A stretch of 56,774 nt of DNA from Caballeronia grimmiae (GCF_000698555.1 NZ_JFHE01000036.1:1-56774), one strand, 5' to 3'; positions 17,604 through 26,927 are shown, numbered from the stretch's first letter. Translations and numbers: made by a program. Notes: generated by a model from the sequence alone, not told the origin.

Positions 17604-18067
17604 TTCTCGTTCTGCACGATGTAGTTGCGCTGGAACGTCAGCTCCTTGACGCCGAACATCTTCGGAATCCCGGTGACGCCCTGCATCGTGAGCTTGATGT
17701 TGTAGACCACGACATCGCCGTATGCGCCCATGTCGCTCGACGGCGTGTAACTCGCATTCGCGAGGTTGCCAAACGTGACGTAGTTGGCTTCGGTAATGGC
17801 CACCTTCGCACCGAGCTTCGTCCATCCGTTGAGAATCCGGTTCACGATCGCGGACGCCTGATCCTGTCGCGTGCCGCTGGCGGGCGCCGTCGTCGTGAGG
17901 CCCACGCGTGACGCTTCCTGCGCCGCCACTTGCACGGTCGCATCGACGATCATTTCCAGCGCCAGTTCGATGGTGCCGACGATGAGCACGACCGCGACCA
18001 TCAGCACGAAAGCGAATTCGATCGCCGCGATGCCGCTGTCGTCGCGAAGAAGGCGCGTCGCTTTCAC
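17600..18067 (-). CDS. tadE: TadE-like pseudopilin
   Basis: 155 residues. RDDSGIAAIEFAFVLMVAVVLIVGTIEL is the TadE consensus: a Gly before the prepilin cleavage point, a Glu at +5 and a single hydrophobic helix. The remainder is a periplasmic domain. Overlaps tadD by 4 bp and tadF by 4 bp, so translation is probably coupled. Confidence 0.88.
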   Translation of the reverse strand: MKATRLLRDDSGIAAIEFAFVLMVAVVLIVGTIELALEMIVDATVQVAAQEASRVGLTTTAPASGTRQDQASAIVNRILNGWTKLGAKVAITEANYVTFGNLANASYTPSSDMGAYGDVVVYNIKLTMQGVTGIPKMFGVKELTFQRNYIVQNEK

Positions 18068-18888
18068 TTGATGCCGCCGGCTTGCGCGAGCCGTTCGCGC
18101 TGAATGTCGTAGTAGCGCAGGTTGTCTTCCACCGATGCCTTCGGCAAATCGCGCGACAGGATTTCGGCGGCGGCTTCCCTGTTTCCGAGCAGACCGTAGG
18201 CGAGCGCGAGGTCCTGGCGCGCTTGCGGCGGCGCGGCGGGGAATCGCGTTACATCGAGCAGCACGTTCGCGCCTTCGCGCGGATCGCCGCCGAGGATCAA
18301 CGACATGCCGAGGTTCACCGACAGCATCGGGTCGCCGGCATGCTTGCTCAACGCATCGCGCAGAAAGGCCTGTGCCGCCGCGTGATCGCCCGTCATGTCG
18401 ATGGCCGCGCCGAGTCCGGCGAGCGCGAGCGTATCGTCCGGCGAGAGCGCGACGAGGCGTCGATACGTCGCGATCGCGTCATCGAAGCGGCGCTGGCGCA
18501 ACGCCACGCGCGCCATGCCGATGAGCGGCGCGGGCGCGTTTGCATCGATCTTGCTCGCGCGGTCGTAGTACACGCCCGCCCGCGTGAAGTCGCCGACCGC
18601 ATACAGCGTGTTGCCGAGCCCGGTGAGACCCGCTGCGGAGCGAGGATCGGCCTGCACCGCTTTTTCGTAGAGCGAAGTCGCCAGTTCGAGATTGCCGGAT
18701 TCGAGCGCCGTGTCCGCGATGCGCAACTCGCTCATCGTGCTGGGCGCGGAGTTGCGCATGACCGGATGCGTATCGGTGACCTGGCGCGTGGTCGTCGTGC
18801 ATGCGGCGAGTGCAATGACGAGCGATGCCGCGCCGGCTCTCGACGCAAGATTCAGTGCGCGGCTCGCGCTGCTTTTTCGAGTGTTCAT
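18064..18888 (-). CDS. tadD: TPR lipoprotein of the Tad system
   Basis: 274 residues. The signal ends in a lipobox, LVIALAAC (Cys near residue 30), so it is a lipoprotein. From ~residue 50 onward come tetratricopeptide repeats (ELATSLYEKAVQADPRSAAGLTGLG and following units). TadD is the TPR component needed for pilus assembly, proposed to sit at the outer membrane. 4-bp overlaps with both neighbours. Confidence 0.9.
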   Translation of the reverse strand: MNTRKSSASRALNLASRAGAASLVIALAACTTTTRQVTDTHPVMRNSAPSTMSELRIADTALESGNLELATSLYEKAVQADPRSAAGLTGLGNTLYAVGDFTRAGVYYDRASKIDANAPAPLIGMARVALRQRRFDDAIATYRRLVALSPDDTLALAGLGAAIDMTGDHAAAQAFLRDALSKHAGDPMLSVNLGMSLILGGDPREGANVLLDVTRFPAAPPQARQDLALAYGLLGNREAAAEILSRDLPKASVEDNLRYYDIQRERLAQAGGIK

Positions 18889-19844
18889 TTCTTTGCGAAA
18901 ACGCTCATGAGTTGAATGACGGCCGGGCCTGCGGCAATGAGCATCACCGCGGGAAGGATGAAGACCATCATCGGCACGGCCATCTTGGGCGCGAGCTTCG
19001 CGGCCTTTTCTTCGAGCGACACGATGTGTGCAAGCCGCTCCGTATGCGAAAGCGTGCGCAGGGCCTGCGTGATCGGCGTGCCGTAACGCATCGATTGCGT
19101 GAGCGTCGAAATGAGCGCGCGAATCGACGGCAGGTCGATACGATCGGCCAGCGAGTGCAGCGCGCGCTGGCTGTCGCCCGACAGTTTGAGTTCGTCCGCC
19201 GTCAGCGCGAACTCGCTTGAAAGCGGCGGGCAGATGGTCTTCATTTCATCCGCGACGCGGCGGATCGACACGCCGAGGCTATTGCCCGCGTTGGTGCAGA
19301 TGACGAGCAGGTCGAGCGCATCGGGCAGGCTCGACGCCATCGCCTTGCGGCGGCGCGAGGCAAAGAACGCGAGCACGTATTCCGGCAGGATCATGCCGAC
19401 GACGAACACGAGCAGCATCATGATGCCGCGCACGGCGGGATAGCCGCCCACCACGGGGATATGCGAGCCGAGCATCACGGTGAACGCGGCGCAGATGAGG
19501 CCGACGACGAACTTCACCGCGAGCAGCACGGACACGGCTGCCTGACTGCGATAGCCGCTGCGCACCATCTCTTTCCTGAGCTTCTCGCGATACTTCGCGT
19601 CGAAGAGCGGCAGACGGTCGCCGAGCCGCGCGAGCCGATGCGTCGCGCGCGCGACGGCACTGTCGTTCTGATCGTCTTCGTCGCTCGCGCCTTCATTGCG
19701 ATGCGTGAGCCCGGCCTGACGCACGCGATCCGCGATGCGTCCGCGCTGGCCGCCGTGCTTCGTCGCCCACCAGATCGCAATCGCGATCACGAGCGCCAGC
19801 AGCATCAGCAGGTTGATGAGTGTTTCGACGTTGGCCTGGCTCAT
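18885..19844 (-). CDS. tadC: Inner-membrane platform protein TadC (T2SF domain)
   Basis: 319 residues with a T2SSF-type domain: KMVRSGYRSQAAVSVL followed by helices, then ALDLLVICTNAGNSLGVSIRRVA, the conserved cytoplasmic stretch, and C-terminal helices MAVPMMVFILPAVMLIAAGPAV. With TadB it forms the platform driven by TadA. Overlaps tadB and tadD. Confidence 0.92.
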   Translation of the reverse strand: MSQANVETLINLLMLLALVIAIAIWWATKHGGQRGRIADRVRQAGLTHRNEGASDEDDQNDSAVARATHRLARLGDRLPLFDAKYREKLRKEMVRSGYRSQAAVSVLLAVKFVVGLICAAFTVMLGSHIPVVGGYPAVRGIMMLLVFVVGMILPEYVLAFFASRRRKAMASSLPDALDLLVICTNAGNSLGVSIRRVADEMKTICPPLSSEFALTADELKLSGDSQRALHSLADRIDLPSIRALISTLTQSMRYGTPITQALRTLSHTERLAHIVSLEEKAAKLAPKMAVPMMVFILPAVMLIAAGPAVIQLMSVFAKK

Positions 19845-20815
19845 CGCGATGTATCCAGTTTCGACATCTTGTGAACGACGCTCAATCCCATCACGAGCGA
19901 AATCGCCGCACAGGTGAGCACTTTCTGACCCGTCGACGTGTCGAACAGCACCATCAGATAAGCGCGATTGAGCAGGAACATGCTGCCCAGAATGACGAAC
20001 GGAACGGACGCGAGAATCTTCGTCGTGATGCGCGCCTCGCCGGTCAGCGCACGCGTCTTCTGGCGAATCTCACGGCGCTTGCGCACGATGCCCGCGAGGT
20101 TTTCGAGCGTCTCGCCAAGCTGTCCGCCGGTTTCGCGCTGAAGCAGCAGACATACGCAGAAGAACGAAAAATCGGCGATGCCGATGCGCGCGACCGCGAC
20201 ATTGAGCACTTCTTCGAGATCCAGGCCGACCTGGAGCGCATCGCCCATCTGCTTGAACTCGCTGCTGAGCGGCTCGGGACATTCGCTGGCTGCCGTGCCG
20301 ATCACATGCGTCACCGGCACGCCCGCCCGCACTGCGCGCACGATCAGGTCGATCAGATCGGGGAAGCCATCGAGGAAGCGCCGCTTGAAGCGTTCGATGA
20401 GAAAGCGGTAAGCCTGCGTCGACGCGAACACGGGCAGCCCGATCAGCAACACGGGCGTCAGCATGGAAGGCAAGGGCAGAAAGCGCGCCATGGCGAGCGC
20501 GATGATCTCCGCGACGATGGCCGCGCCCAGCACCACGCGCAACCCGTTCGCGCCGGCCACCGTCTCGAGCCGAGCGATTCGCGGCGCAAACCAGAGGCTG
20601 AACGCGTTGTCGTTGCGGCTCAATGTATAGAGGTCCGAATGATCGTGACGTGCATCGTTCAGGCGCATGCCGTTCTGCGGAAACGCTGAGCGGATGCGCG
20701 CGCGGATGCGTGCGTCGGGCCGTTGATTGCGCATGTCCTGCAGCACGAGCGCCATGATGCCGAGCAGCAGCACGCCGGCAAACGCGCAGAACGTAATCAG
20801 GTCGACGGAGGTCAT
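19841..20815 (-). CDS. tadB: Inner-membrane platform protein TadB (T2SF domain)
   Basis: 324 residues from the ATG at 20815, which overlaps the tadA stop; a longer in-frame start lies inside tadA. T2SSF motif: FPDLIDLIVRAVRAGVPVTH, then FCVCLLLQRETGGQLGETLE, with flanking membrane helices. Partner of TadC. Confidence 0.92.
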   Translation of the reverse strand: MTSVDLITFCAFAGVLLLGIMALVLQDMRNQRPDARIRARIRSAFPQNGMRLNDARHDHSDLYTLSRNDNAFSLWFAPRIARLETVAGANGLRVVLGAAIVAEIIALAMARFLPLPSMLTPVLLIGLPVFASTQAYRFLIERFKRRFLDGFPDLIDLIVRAVRAGVPVTHVIGTAASECPEPLSSEFKQMGDALQVGLDLEEVLNVAVARIGIADFSFFCVCLLLQRETGGQLGETLENLAGIVRKRREIRQKTRALTGEARITTKILASVPFVILGSMFLLNRAYLMVLFDTSTGQKVLTCAAISLVMGLSVVHKMSKLDTSR

Positions 20816-22200
20816 GGCCGCATCGCCTCCAGCAGCGCATCTTCGAGACCGTAGTAAGCGGCGCGCGTGGCAAACGAAGGCCGCACCGCCGCACATTCGT
20901 AGACGCCCTTGACTTCCTCGCTATAGGCGCTCGCGTCGTAGCGGAAGGTGAACAGGTCCTGCGTGATGATCACGTCGCCTTCCATGCCGACGAGTTCGGT
21001 GATGCGCGTCACGCGCCGCATGCCGTCGCGCATGCGTTCGATCTGCACGATCATATGCACCGCGCTTGCGATCTGGCGGCGGATGGACAGCAGCGGCAGG
21101 TTGCCGTTCGCCATCATCACCATGCTTTCCAGACGCGTGATGCCGTCGCGCGGCGTGTTCGCGTGGATGGTGGTCATCGAGCCGTCGTGACCGGTGTTCA
21201 TCGCCTGAAGCACGTCGAAGGCTTCCGCGCCGCGCGTTTCACCGAGGATGATGCGGTCCGGGCGCATCCGCAGCGCGTTGCGCACGAGGTCGCGCTGCGT
21301 CACCGCGCCGAGTCCTTCCGCGTTCTCCGGGCGTGTTTCGAGGCTCACGACATGCGGCTGCACGAGTTGCAGTTCCGCCGCGTCTTCGATCGTCACCGTG
21401 CGTTCGCCATGTCCGATGAAGTGCGACAGCGCGTTCAGCAGCGTCGTCTTGCCTGAACCGGTGCCGCCCGACACGATGATGTTGAGCCGCGACGTGCTCG
21501 CGAGCTTGAGCACGGTCGCCATCGCGCTGGACATGTTGCCTTGCTGCGCCATGCGATGCAGCGTGATGTTGCGCTTCGAGAACTTGCGAATGGAGATGGA
21601 TGCGCCGTGAATCGCGAGCGGCGGCAGTACGACGTTCACGCGGCTGCCATCGGCGAGACGCGCATCGACCATCGGGCTGCTTTCGTCGACGCGACGCCCC
21701 ACGCCCGCCGCGATCCGCTGCGCCACGTTCACCACGTGATTGTTGTCGCGAAACTTGCAGTTCGTGAGTTCCAGCCGTCCGTGACGTTCGACGTAGACCT
21801 GATCGGGACCGTTGACGAGCACGTCGGTGATGGTGTCGTCCGCGAGCAGCGGTTCGATCGGCCCGAGCCCGAACATGTCGTTCAGCAGTTCGCCGACGAT
21901 CTGCTGCTGCTCCGCGATGGTGATGTTCAGGCGCTCGCGTTCGGCCACGTCGAGCACGAGCGTCTCGACGCCCGGCTTCATCTGCTCGCGCGTCTTGCCC
22001 ACCGCCGCAGACGGATTCATCGCGGCGAACACGCCGTTGCGAATGACTCTGAAGAGGTCCGAGCGCACCAGCACGTCGTTGCCTTCGGGCGCGGCGGGCC
22101 GCGCGGGCGGGGCGACGGGCACGGCATGAACCACCGGCGCGACGGCTTCTTCGTCCGCTTCCGGCGTTGAGCGCGAGGCCTGCTTCTGCCCGAACATCAT
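20812..22200 (-). CDS. tadA: Tad secretion ATPase (CpaF/TadA)
   Basis: 462 residues. Walker A GGTGSGKT at 245-252; the Asp box lies in TIEDAAELQL and the Walker B region in LRMRPDRIILGETRGAEAFD; the His box is SMTTIHANTPRDGITRLESM. These are the hallmarks of a type II/IV secretion ATPase that powers Flp pilus extension (and likely retraction) at the inner membrane. A low-complexity Ala/Pro N-terminus (to ~40) is usual. Start ATGATG overlaps the tadZ stop. Confidence 0.95.
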   Translation of the reverse strand: MMFGQKQASRSTPEADEEAVAPVVHAVPVAPPARPAAPEGNDVLVRSDLFRVIRNGVFAAMNPSAAVGKTREQMKPGVETLVLDVAERERLNITIAEQQQIVGELLNDMFGLGPIEPLLADDTITDVLVNGPDQVYVERHGRLELTNCKFRDNNHVVNVAQRIAAGVGRRVDESSPMVDARLADGSRVNVVLPPLAIHGASISIRKFSKRNITLHRMAQQGNMSSAMATVLKLASTSRLNIIVSGGTGSGKTTLLNALSHFIGHGERTVTIEDAAELQLVQPHVVSLETRPENAEGLGAVTQRDLVRNALRMRPDRIILGETRGAEAFDVLQAMNTGHDGSMTTIHANTPRDGITRLESMVMMANGNLPLLSIRRQIASAVHMIVQIERMRDGMRRVTRITELVGMEGDVIITQDLFTFRYDASAYSEEVKGVYECAAVRPSFATRAAYYGLEDALLEAMRP

Positions 22201-23414
22201 CCTCTCCCGCGCTTGAGCTTCTGGAAGAAGGAACGTTCGGCGCTGACCTGCTGCCCGGTCAGGTCGCCACCGATGCGCGTGATCATCTGATTGAAGCCGT
22301 TTGCTGTTTTGTCCTTCGGCGCTTCGCCCAGATTTTCGGCGGTGGCGAGCGCCTTCGCCTCGAACGGGATTTCATACAGCACGGTGCGTCCGACTGCCGC
22401 CATGAAGTCGCCCGTCTGCACCTTGCCGCTCGTCGCGGCATTGGGGTTGTTCAGCAGGAGCGAGGTCGGCGGGTTGCTGTCGCGATCCTCGATGTGCCGC
22501 AACAGTCGAATGGTCGAACGCGTCGAGTGTACCGAGCGGTCCGCGACGAGATAGACGCGCGCCGCATGATCGAACGCTTCCTGTGCAAGCGGATCGTTCG
22601 GGTTGCTCACGTCGAGAATCACATAGTGGAAGCTGTCGCACAGCAGTTCGAGCACGCGCTGCAGCGCGCCTGCGGAAAAGGGCCGTGCCGCGGCAAGCTC
22701 CAGTTCCGCCGACAGCATGAACAGGCGCGTGCCCTTCGGGACGAGCGTGCGCTCGACGTATTGCGGATCGAGCCGGTGCACGTTCTGCAAGACATCGACG
22801 AGACCGTTGTTGGTCTGCAGGCCGAGCATCGAATTGGCGGCACTGCCATAGAGATTCAGATCGACATACGCGACCCGCCGATGGGTGTCCTCGGAAAGAT
22901 GGCGCGCGACGTTGAGCGCGAACGTCGTTACGCCGACGCCGCCGCGTGAGCCGACGAAGGCGATCGTTTTGCCCGCCCGCGCGAGCATCACCGGACTGAC
23001 CTTGCCTTCCGACACGCTGATCGTGCGCTTCAGCAATTCGACCGTTACCGGCTTGACGAGATAGTCGCGCACGCCGATCTTCAGCAGGCTGCGGAACAGG
23101 CCGACATCGTTGCGCTCGCCGAGTGCGACGACCTGCACCGACGGCTCGCACACTTCGGCGAGACGGCCGAGATCGGACAGCGGCATCACCGATTGCTGCA
23201 AGTCCACGAGCAGGAACAGCGGCGAGCGGTCGATCTTCGCGAGATAGGCGATCGCGTCGTCGACATTGCCGACTGCGACATGCGCATGCGGCATCGCCTG
23301 TTCGAGCACGAAGCTTTTGACGATCTGCTCGGTCTTGCGATCCGCGACGAACGCGATGAAGTCCGCGTTGCGCGCGCCGGACTTGCTCTTCGTGAAGGAA
23401 AACTCAGTGCTCAT
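22197..23414 (-). CDS. tadZ: TadZ/CpaE, atypical ParA/MinD-like ATPase with receiver-like domain
   Basis: 405 residues. An N-terminal receiver-like domain (to ~135) is followed by a MinD-type domain. The P-loop reads GSRGGVGVTT (155-164) with V162 where the deviant Walker A lysine normally lies, so nucleotide hydrolysis may be impaired; such lysine loss is known for TadZ proteins. VAYVDLNLYGSAANSMLGLQ and YVILDVSNPNDPLAQEAF follow. TadZ localises the Tad complex, often at a pole. Confidence 0.92.
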   Translation of the reverse strand: MSTEFSFTKSKSGARNADFIAFVADRKTEQIVKSFVLEQAMPHAHVAVGNVDDAIAYLAKIDRSPLFLLVDLQQSVMPLSDLGRLAEVCEPSVQVVALGERNDVGLFRSLLKIGVRDYLVKPVTVELLKRTISVSEGKVSPVMLARAGKTIAFVGSRGGVGVTTFALNVARHLSEDTHRRVAYVDLNLYGSAANSMLGLQTNNGLVDVLQNVHRLDPQYVERTLVPKGTRLFMLSAELELAAARPFSAGALQRVLELLCDSFHYVILDVSNPNDPLAQEAFDHAARVYLVADRSVHSTRSTIRLLRHIEDRDSNPPTSLLLNNPNAATSGKVQTGDFMAAVGRTVLYEIPFEAKALATAENLGEAPKDKTANGFNQMITRIGGDLTGQQVSAERSFFQKLKRGRG

Positions 23415-23435
23415 GGGTGTCTGCCTTGTCGTTCG

Positions 23436-23810
23436 TCACTTGCTGGTGCGTGAAGTCGACTTGTCGAGTTCGATCACCCGGCCGGTTTCATACCGGCGCA
23501 CCGCGCTCGCCGCGACGGCCGCATCGGCGGGGCCGAGGGTGCGCGGCGCGACGAGGTCCTCGCCACGCGCGACTTGCGCCGCGAGATTGGTGTAGGTCGC
23601 GCATCCCCACTGCATGCTCGGCCGGCGAATGCCGGCGTCGGTCAGCAGCGACGGACGCGACAGGCTCGCGCAGTCGGGCGGCACGGCGGCCGTGCCGTCG
23701 AAGCCGATCACTGACGCTTCCGGCATGTTGCGTGGCGGCTTGAAGCAGCCGCTCGCGCTTACCGCGAACGCGCAGACGAGAAGGAGGGAGAGCAGTCGTG
23801 TGGGTTTCAT
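23436..23810 (-). CDS. Short Tad-locus lipoprotein (CpaD/RcpB position)
   Basis: 124 residues from the ATG at 23810. Lipobox ASGC with the Cys at residue 22 of MKPTRLLSLLLVCAFAVSAS. The mature part is Cys-containing (PDCASLSRPSLL, MQWGCATYTNLAAQVARGEDL); the latter resembles the C-terminal conserved part of CpaD (GCATQ-NLAAQVA-PRDL). It is about half the length of CpaD, so a minimal CpaD: probable outer-membrane partner of the secretin. Sits between cpaC and tadZ. Confidence 0.75.
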   Translation of the reverse strand: MKPTRLLSLLLVCAFAVSASGCFKPPRNMPEASVIGFDGTAAVPPDCASLSRPSLLTDAGIRRPSMQWGCATYTNLAAQVARGEDLVAPRTLGPADAAVAASAVRRYETGRVIELDKSTSRTSK

Positions 23811-23817
23811 GGCGGCC

Positions 23818-25299
23818 TCAGTACACATATCCGGCCGCGCCGACGAGACGCGGCTGACCGCTTTCCACGGCCCCGCCGTTCTTGCGCCGGAAGCCGTATT
23901 CGACGTCGCTCGACGGCGAAATCAGCGATTCCAGCGGCGAGCGCAGATTCGACGGATTCGTCGGCTCGACGAGATACGGCGTGACCATGATCACGAGTTC
24001 GGTCTTGTTGTTCAGATAGTTCGTCGACGAGAACAGCTTGCCAAGCACGGGAATGGAGCCGAGACCGGGCACTTGCGAAACGATGTCGCTGGTATTGCTC
24101 TGCAAGAGGCCGCCGATCGCAAAGCTCTGTCCGCTGCCAAGCTCGACGGTCGTATCCGCGCGACGCACCGACAGCCCCGGCACCGTCACGCCGCCGGTGG
24201 TGACGCTCGCGCTCGTGTCGATCTGACTGACTTCCGGACGCACCTTAAGGCTGATGCGGCGGTCGTTCAGCACGGTCGGCGTGAAATCGAGCTTGACGCC
24301 GAACTGCTTGAACTCGACCGTGATCGCGCCGTTCGTCTGCGACACGGGAATCGGGAATTCGCCGCCCGCGAGGAAGCTTGCCGTCTGACCGGACAGCGCG
24401 ACGAGATTCGGCTCGGCGAGCACCGTGAGCAAACCTTCCTGATTCAGCGCATCGACGAGCGCTCGAATGTCGACGTTGTTGGTCCTGAAGCCGCCGAAGA
24501 TCGAGAACGCATTGTTGGTCGGCAAGTTGACCGGATACGACACGCTGCCGTTCGAGCCGGTGATGGGATTGCTCAGGTTATAGATCGGGCGGCCGCTGAA
24601 GATGCCGCTATAGAAGTTGCCGACCGTGTTGCCCATCGCCTGCCAGTTGATGCCGAGTTGCTGCGTGACGTTGCGATCGACCTCGGTGATGCGTACGCGC
24701 AGTTGCACCTGCAACGGCCGGTCGATGGTCATGCGGTTGATCAGCACTTCCTTGTCCGCCAGATACGGCGTGACCGCCTGCACGATGGCGTCCGCATCGG
24801 CGGGCGTGGCGGCCTGGCCCGTCAGCAGCAGGGAGCCTTGTCCGGTGCTGACCTGCAGGTTCGTATTCGGGAAGCGGGCGGCGAGCGAGGCGCGCAGCGT
24901 CAGCATGTCGCGCGTGACGACGACCGTGCGTTGCACGATCGGCTTGTTGTTTGCGCCGAGCACGTAAAGCGTCGTCGTGCCGGTCTTCTTGCCGAGCACG
25001 AAAAGCGACTTGGGCGACGGCACCTGTACATCGGCGATGGCCGGATCGGCGATGAACACCGATACCGCCGGTTCACCGAACTGCAGCAGCGTGCCTTTGC
25101 CGGCATCGAGCGTGAGCGGGCCTTGCTGGCCCGCGTAGGCCGGCGGCGTCGCCCCGCGCACGATCGACGGTGCGGTGTAGGGCGGCGGCCGCACGGACTC
25201 CGCTGCCTGCGCGGCGCCCGCGGCGATGGCCGCGCACATCGGCAGGGCGGCGGCGAGCAGCCTTGCATCGGTACAGATCGAACTGAACTGCGTTTTCAT
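23818..25299 (-). CDS. cpaC: Outer-membrane secretin of the Tad system (CpaC/RcpA)
   Basis: 493 residues from the ATG at 25299; the longer ORF runs antisense-style into cpaB in another frame. Signal peptide ends AAQAAE. N-terminal pilus-assembly domain (GTLLQFGEPAVSVFIADPAIADVQV), a BON-like segment (LTGQAATPADADAIV), then the secretin core (GGEFPIPVSQ, LDFTPTVLNDRRISLKVRPEVS, GSIPVLGKLFSS, ELVIMVTPYLVEP). Multimer forms the outer-membrane pore for the pilus. Confidence 0.94.
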   Translation of the reverse strand: MKTQFSSICTDARLLAAALPMCAAIAAGAAQAAESVRPPPYTAPSIVRGATPPAYAGQQGPLTLDAGKGTLLQFGEPAVSVFIADPAIADVQVPSPKSLFVLGKKTGTTTLYVLGANNKPIVQRTVVVTRDMLTLRASLAARFPNTNLQVSTGQGSLLLTGQAATPADADAIVQAVTPYLADKEVLINRMTIDRPLQVQLRVRITEVDRNVTQQLGINWQAMGNTVGNFYSGIFSGRPIYNLSNPITGSNGSVSYPVNLPTNNAFSIFGGFRTNNVDIRALVDALNQEGLLTVLAEPNLVALSGQTASFLAGGEFPIPVSQTNGAITVEFKQFGVKLDFTPTVLNDRRISLKVRPEVSQIDTSASVTTGGVTVPGLSVRRADTTVELGSGQSFAIGGLLQSNTSDIVSQVPGLGSIPVLGKLFSSTNYLNNKTELVIMVTPYLVEPTNPSNLRSPLESLISPSSDVEYGFRRKNGGAVESGQPRLVGAAGYVY

Positions 25300-25345
25300 G
25301 AACCTGAATCCTGGCGATGGCGCGCGAAAGGACGGTGACGCGGCG

Positions 25346-26314
25346 TCAACGTTCGGTGGGAAGGGCCGGCAGCGGCGGCGAAACGCCGGCGATACCGGTG
25401 ACGCCCGCTTGCGCGCCGCCCGACGTGTCCGACTTCTCGGAGCCGCGATAAATGGTGACGGTGCGTGCGACGGCCGGCGCGTGCGGCGCGGCGTTCGCCG
25501 TCCCGGCCGGCGCCTGGCGGTTGCGCGGCAGATCGCGGACCGCGCGGGAAATGTCGCCGGCCCAGATTGGCTTGCGCTCGTCCGCCGTCGATGCCGCCGT
25601 CGCGGCCGGATCGCGCGTGACGGTGGCGAAGCTGCGCAGCGCGAGCGACAGGCTGCCGAGCCGCGCGGCGACCGCGACGACCTCGCCCATGTGCGGCGTG
25701 ACTTCGAGCGTGACGGTGCGGGCGCGGGCGATGGCGGCGTCCTGGCCGTCGCTGTCGTTCTTCGGGCGCTTGATCTCCGAGCCGACCGCCAGCACGCGCA
25801 CATGTTCGACCACCGTCTCGCTCGATACCGCGAGATCGGGCGAATCGGTGCGGCGCTCCATCTGTTGCGTCAGCAGCAGGTCCACGTAATCGCCCGGCTG
25901 GATCAGGCCCGCGTTGCCGGAGACGTCATCGACGGCGACGGACACCGCGCGCATTTCCGGCTTGAGCGTCGCGGCGAGAAAGCCGGGCGCGCCCGGGAGG
26001 ATCACGTCGTCGGTGACGAGCACCGCGCCGCTCTCGACCGGATGGCGCAGCAGCGCGCCCTTGAGTTCGGGCGCTTTCGCATCGCCGGAAACGATCGCGT
26101 TCGGCGGCACCTGCGCCTTGTCGACCGGCTTCCACGAAAGATCCTCGTCGCGAAGCAGCAGCCCTTGCGGAAGGCGTGCCGCGCTCACGAGGACTTTCTC
26201 CGTCGTGGCGGCGGACTTGCCCGAATGCGATGCGCTGGCGATCACCACGCGCACGATCAGCGCGATCAGAAGCGCGCCGACGAGCAGCACCGCGAATTTG
26301 ATGATGTTGGACAT
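25346..26314 (-). CDS. cpaB: Flp pilus assembly protein CpaB/RcpC
   Basis: 322 residues. One N-terminal membrane helix (IIKFAVLLVGALLIALIVRVV), a SAF domain (KVLVSAARLPQGLLLRDEDL to VLVTDDVI) and an RcpC-type domain (RAVSVAVDDVSGNAGLIQPG, DYVDLLLTQ). Likely binds periplasmic/cell-wall material and helps the secretin. Pro/Ala-rich C-terminus. Confidence 0.92.
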   Translation of the reverse strand: MSNIIKFAVLLVGALLIALIVRVVIASASHSGKSAATTEKVLVSAARLPQGLLLRDEDLSWKPVDKAQVPPNAIVSGDAKAPELKGALLRHPVESGAVLVTDDVILPGAPGFLAATLKPEMRAVSVAVDDVSGNAGLIQPGDYVDLLLTQQMERRTDSPDLAVSSETVVEHVRVLAVGSEIKRPKNDSDGQDAAIARARTVTLEVTPHMGEVVAVAARLGSLSLALRSFATVTRDPAATAASTADERKPIWAGDISRAVRDLPRNRQAPAGTANAAPHAPAVARTVTIYRGSEKSDTSGGAQAGVTGIAGVSPPLPALPTER

Positions 26315-26326
26315 GAGGATGCCGTC

Positions 26327-26836
26327 CTATTGCGTCGAAAGAAGGCGCAGCACGGCGGGCAGCACGATCACCGCGCCGCCGCCGAACGCGAGCGCGACGC
26401 CGTACGGCACACCGCGCCGGGCGGAGAACATCGCCAGCGCGCGCAGCGGGACGAAGCGCTGCGACGGATTCATGTTGCGCGTGGCGAGGCTGACGAGCGA
26501 GACGAGCGTGCCGATCACGGAAACGAGCGTGAGCGTGGCGAGCGACAGGCCGAAGCCGACCCACAGAAAGATGACGGAGGCGAGTTTGGCATCGCCGCCG
26601 CCGAGGAGCCGCGCCGCGAACAGCAGCGCACAGACGAAGAAGACGATGACCGCGAGCACCAGATGCGCGATGAGGTCGTCGAGCGGCATGCCGGCGATGA
26701 GCGCATCGACGAAAAAGAGCGCGCCGATCGCGAGGACTATTTTCGTGGGCAGACGTCGTGCGCGCACGTCGATGACCGCGAGCCACAGGAGCCCGCAGAC
26801 GGCGACAAGACGAATGACAACGGAAAGAGTCGGCAC
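26327..26836 (-). CDS. tadV: Prepilin peptidase TadV/CpaA (start uncertain)
   Basis: 169 residues if begun at GTG 26836. The aspartic-protease residues are D23 (AVIDVRARRLP) and D82 (GGGDAKL), both in the expected context of a type IV prepilin peptidase with about six membrane helices. It cleaves Flp and the TadE/F pseudopilins. The frame also allows ATG 26917, but that codon lies in a 12-bp palindrome at the flp stop and the extra 27 residues would cover a stable dyad; length of the family (~170) favours the shorter form. No clear ribosome site marks either. Confidence 0.85.
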   Translation of the reverse strand: MPTLSVVIRLVAVCGLLWLAVIDVRARRLPTKIVLAIGALFFVDALIAGMPLDDLIAHLVLAVIVFFVCALLFAARLLGGGDAKLASVIFLWVGFGLSLATLTLVSVIGTLVSLVSLATRNMNPSQRFVPLRALAMFSARRGVPYGVALAFGGGAVIVLPAVLRLLSTQ

Positions 26837-26878
26837 GATGGATCGCTGGGTGATGGGCAATACGGAGAACGGCAAGGT

Positions 26879-26927
26879 GGAGATCCGGCGATGCGCTGCG
26901 CGGATCTCCGGGTGCATCGCCGGCGAT
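26879..26927 (-). promoter_or_regulatory. Intercistronic dyad element after flp
   Basis: GGAGATCCG (26879-26887) and CGGATCTCC (26901-26909) make a perfect 9-bp stem with a 13-nt loop. Beside it is a 12-bp palindrome ATCGCCGGCGAT (26916-26927), touching the flp stop codon. There is no T-run, so it is more likely an mRNA-stabilising or attenuating hairpin that keeps pilin message high relative to the downstream machinery than a full terminator. Confidence 0.55.

Noticed and set aside
26837..26917. N-terminal extension of tadV to ATG 26917
   Set aside because: Would cover the perfect stem-loop and start in a palindrome at the flp stop; adds residues before the first membrane helix that the family lacks. 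Not fully excluded.
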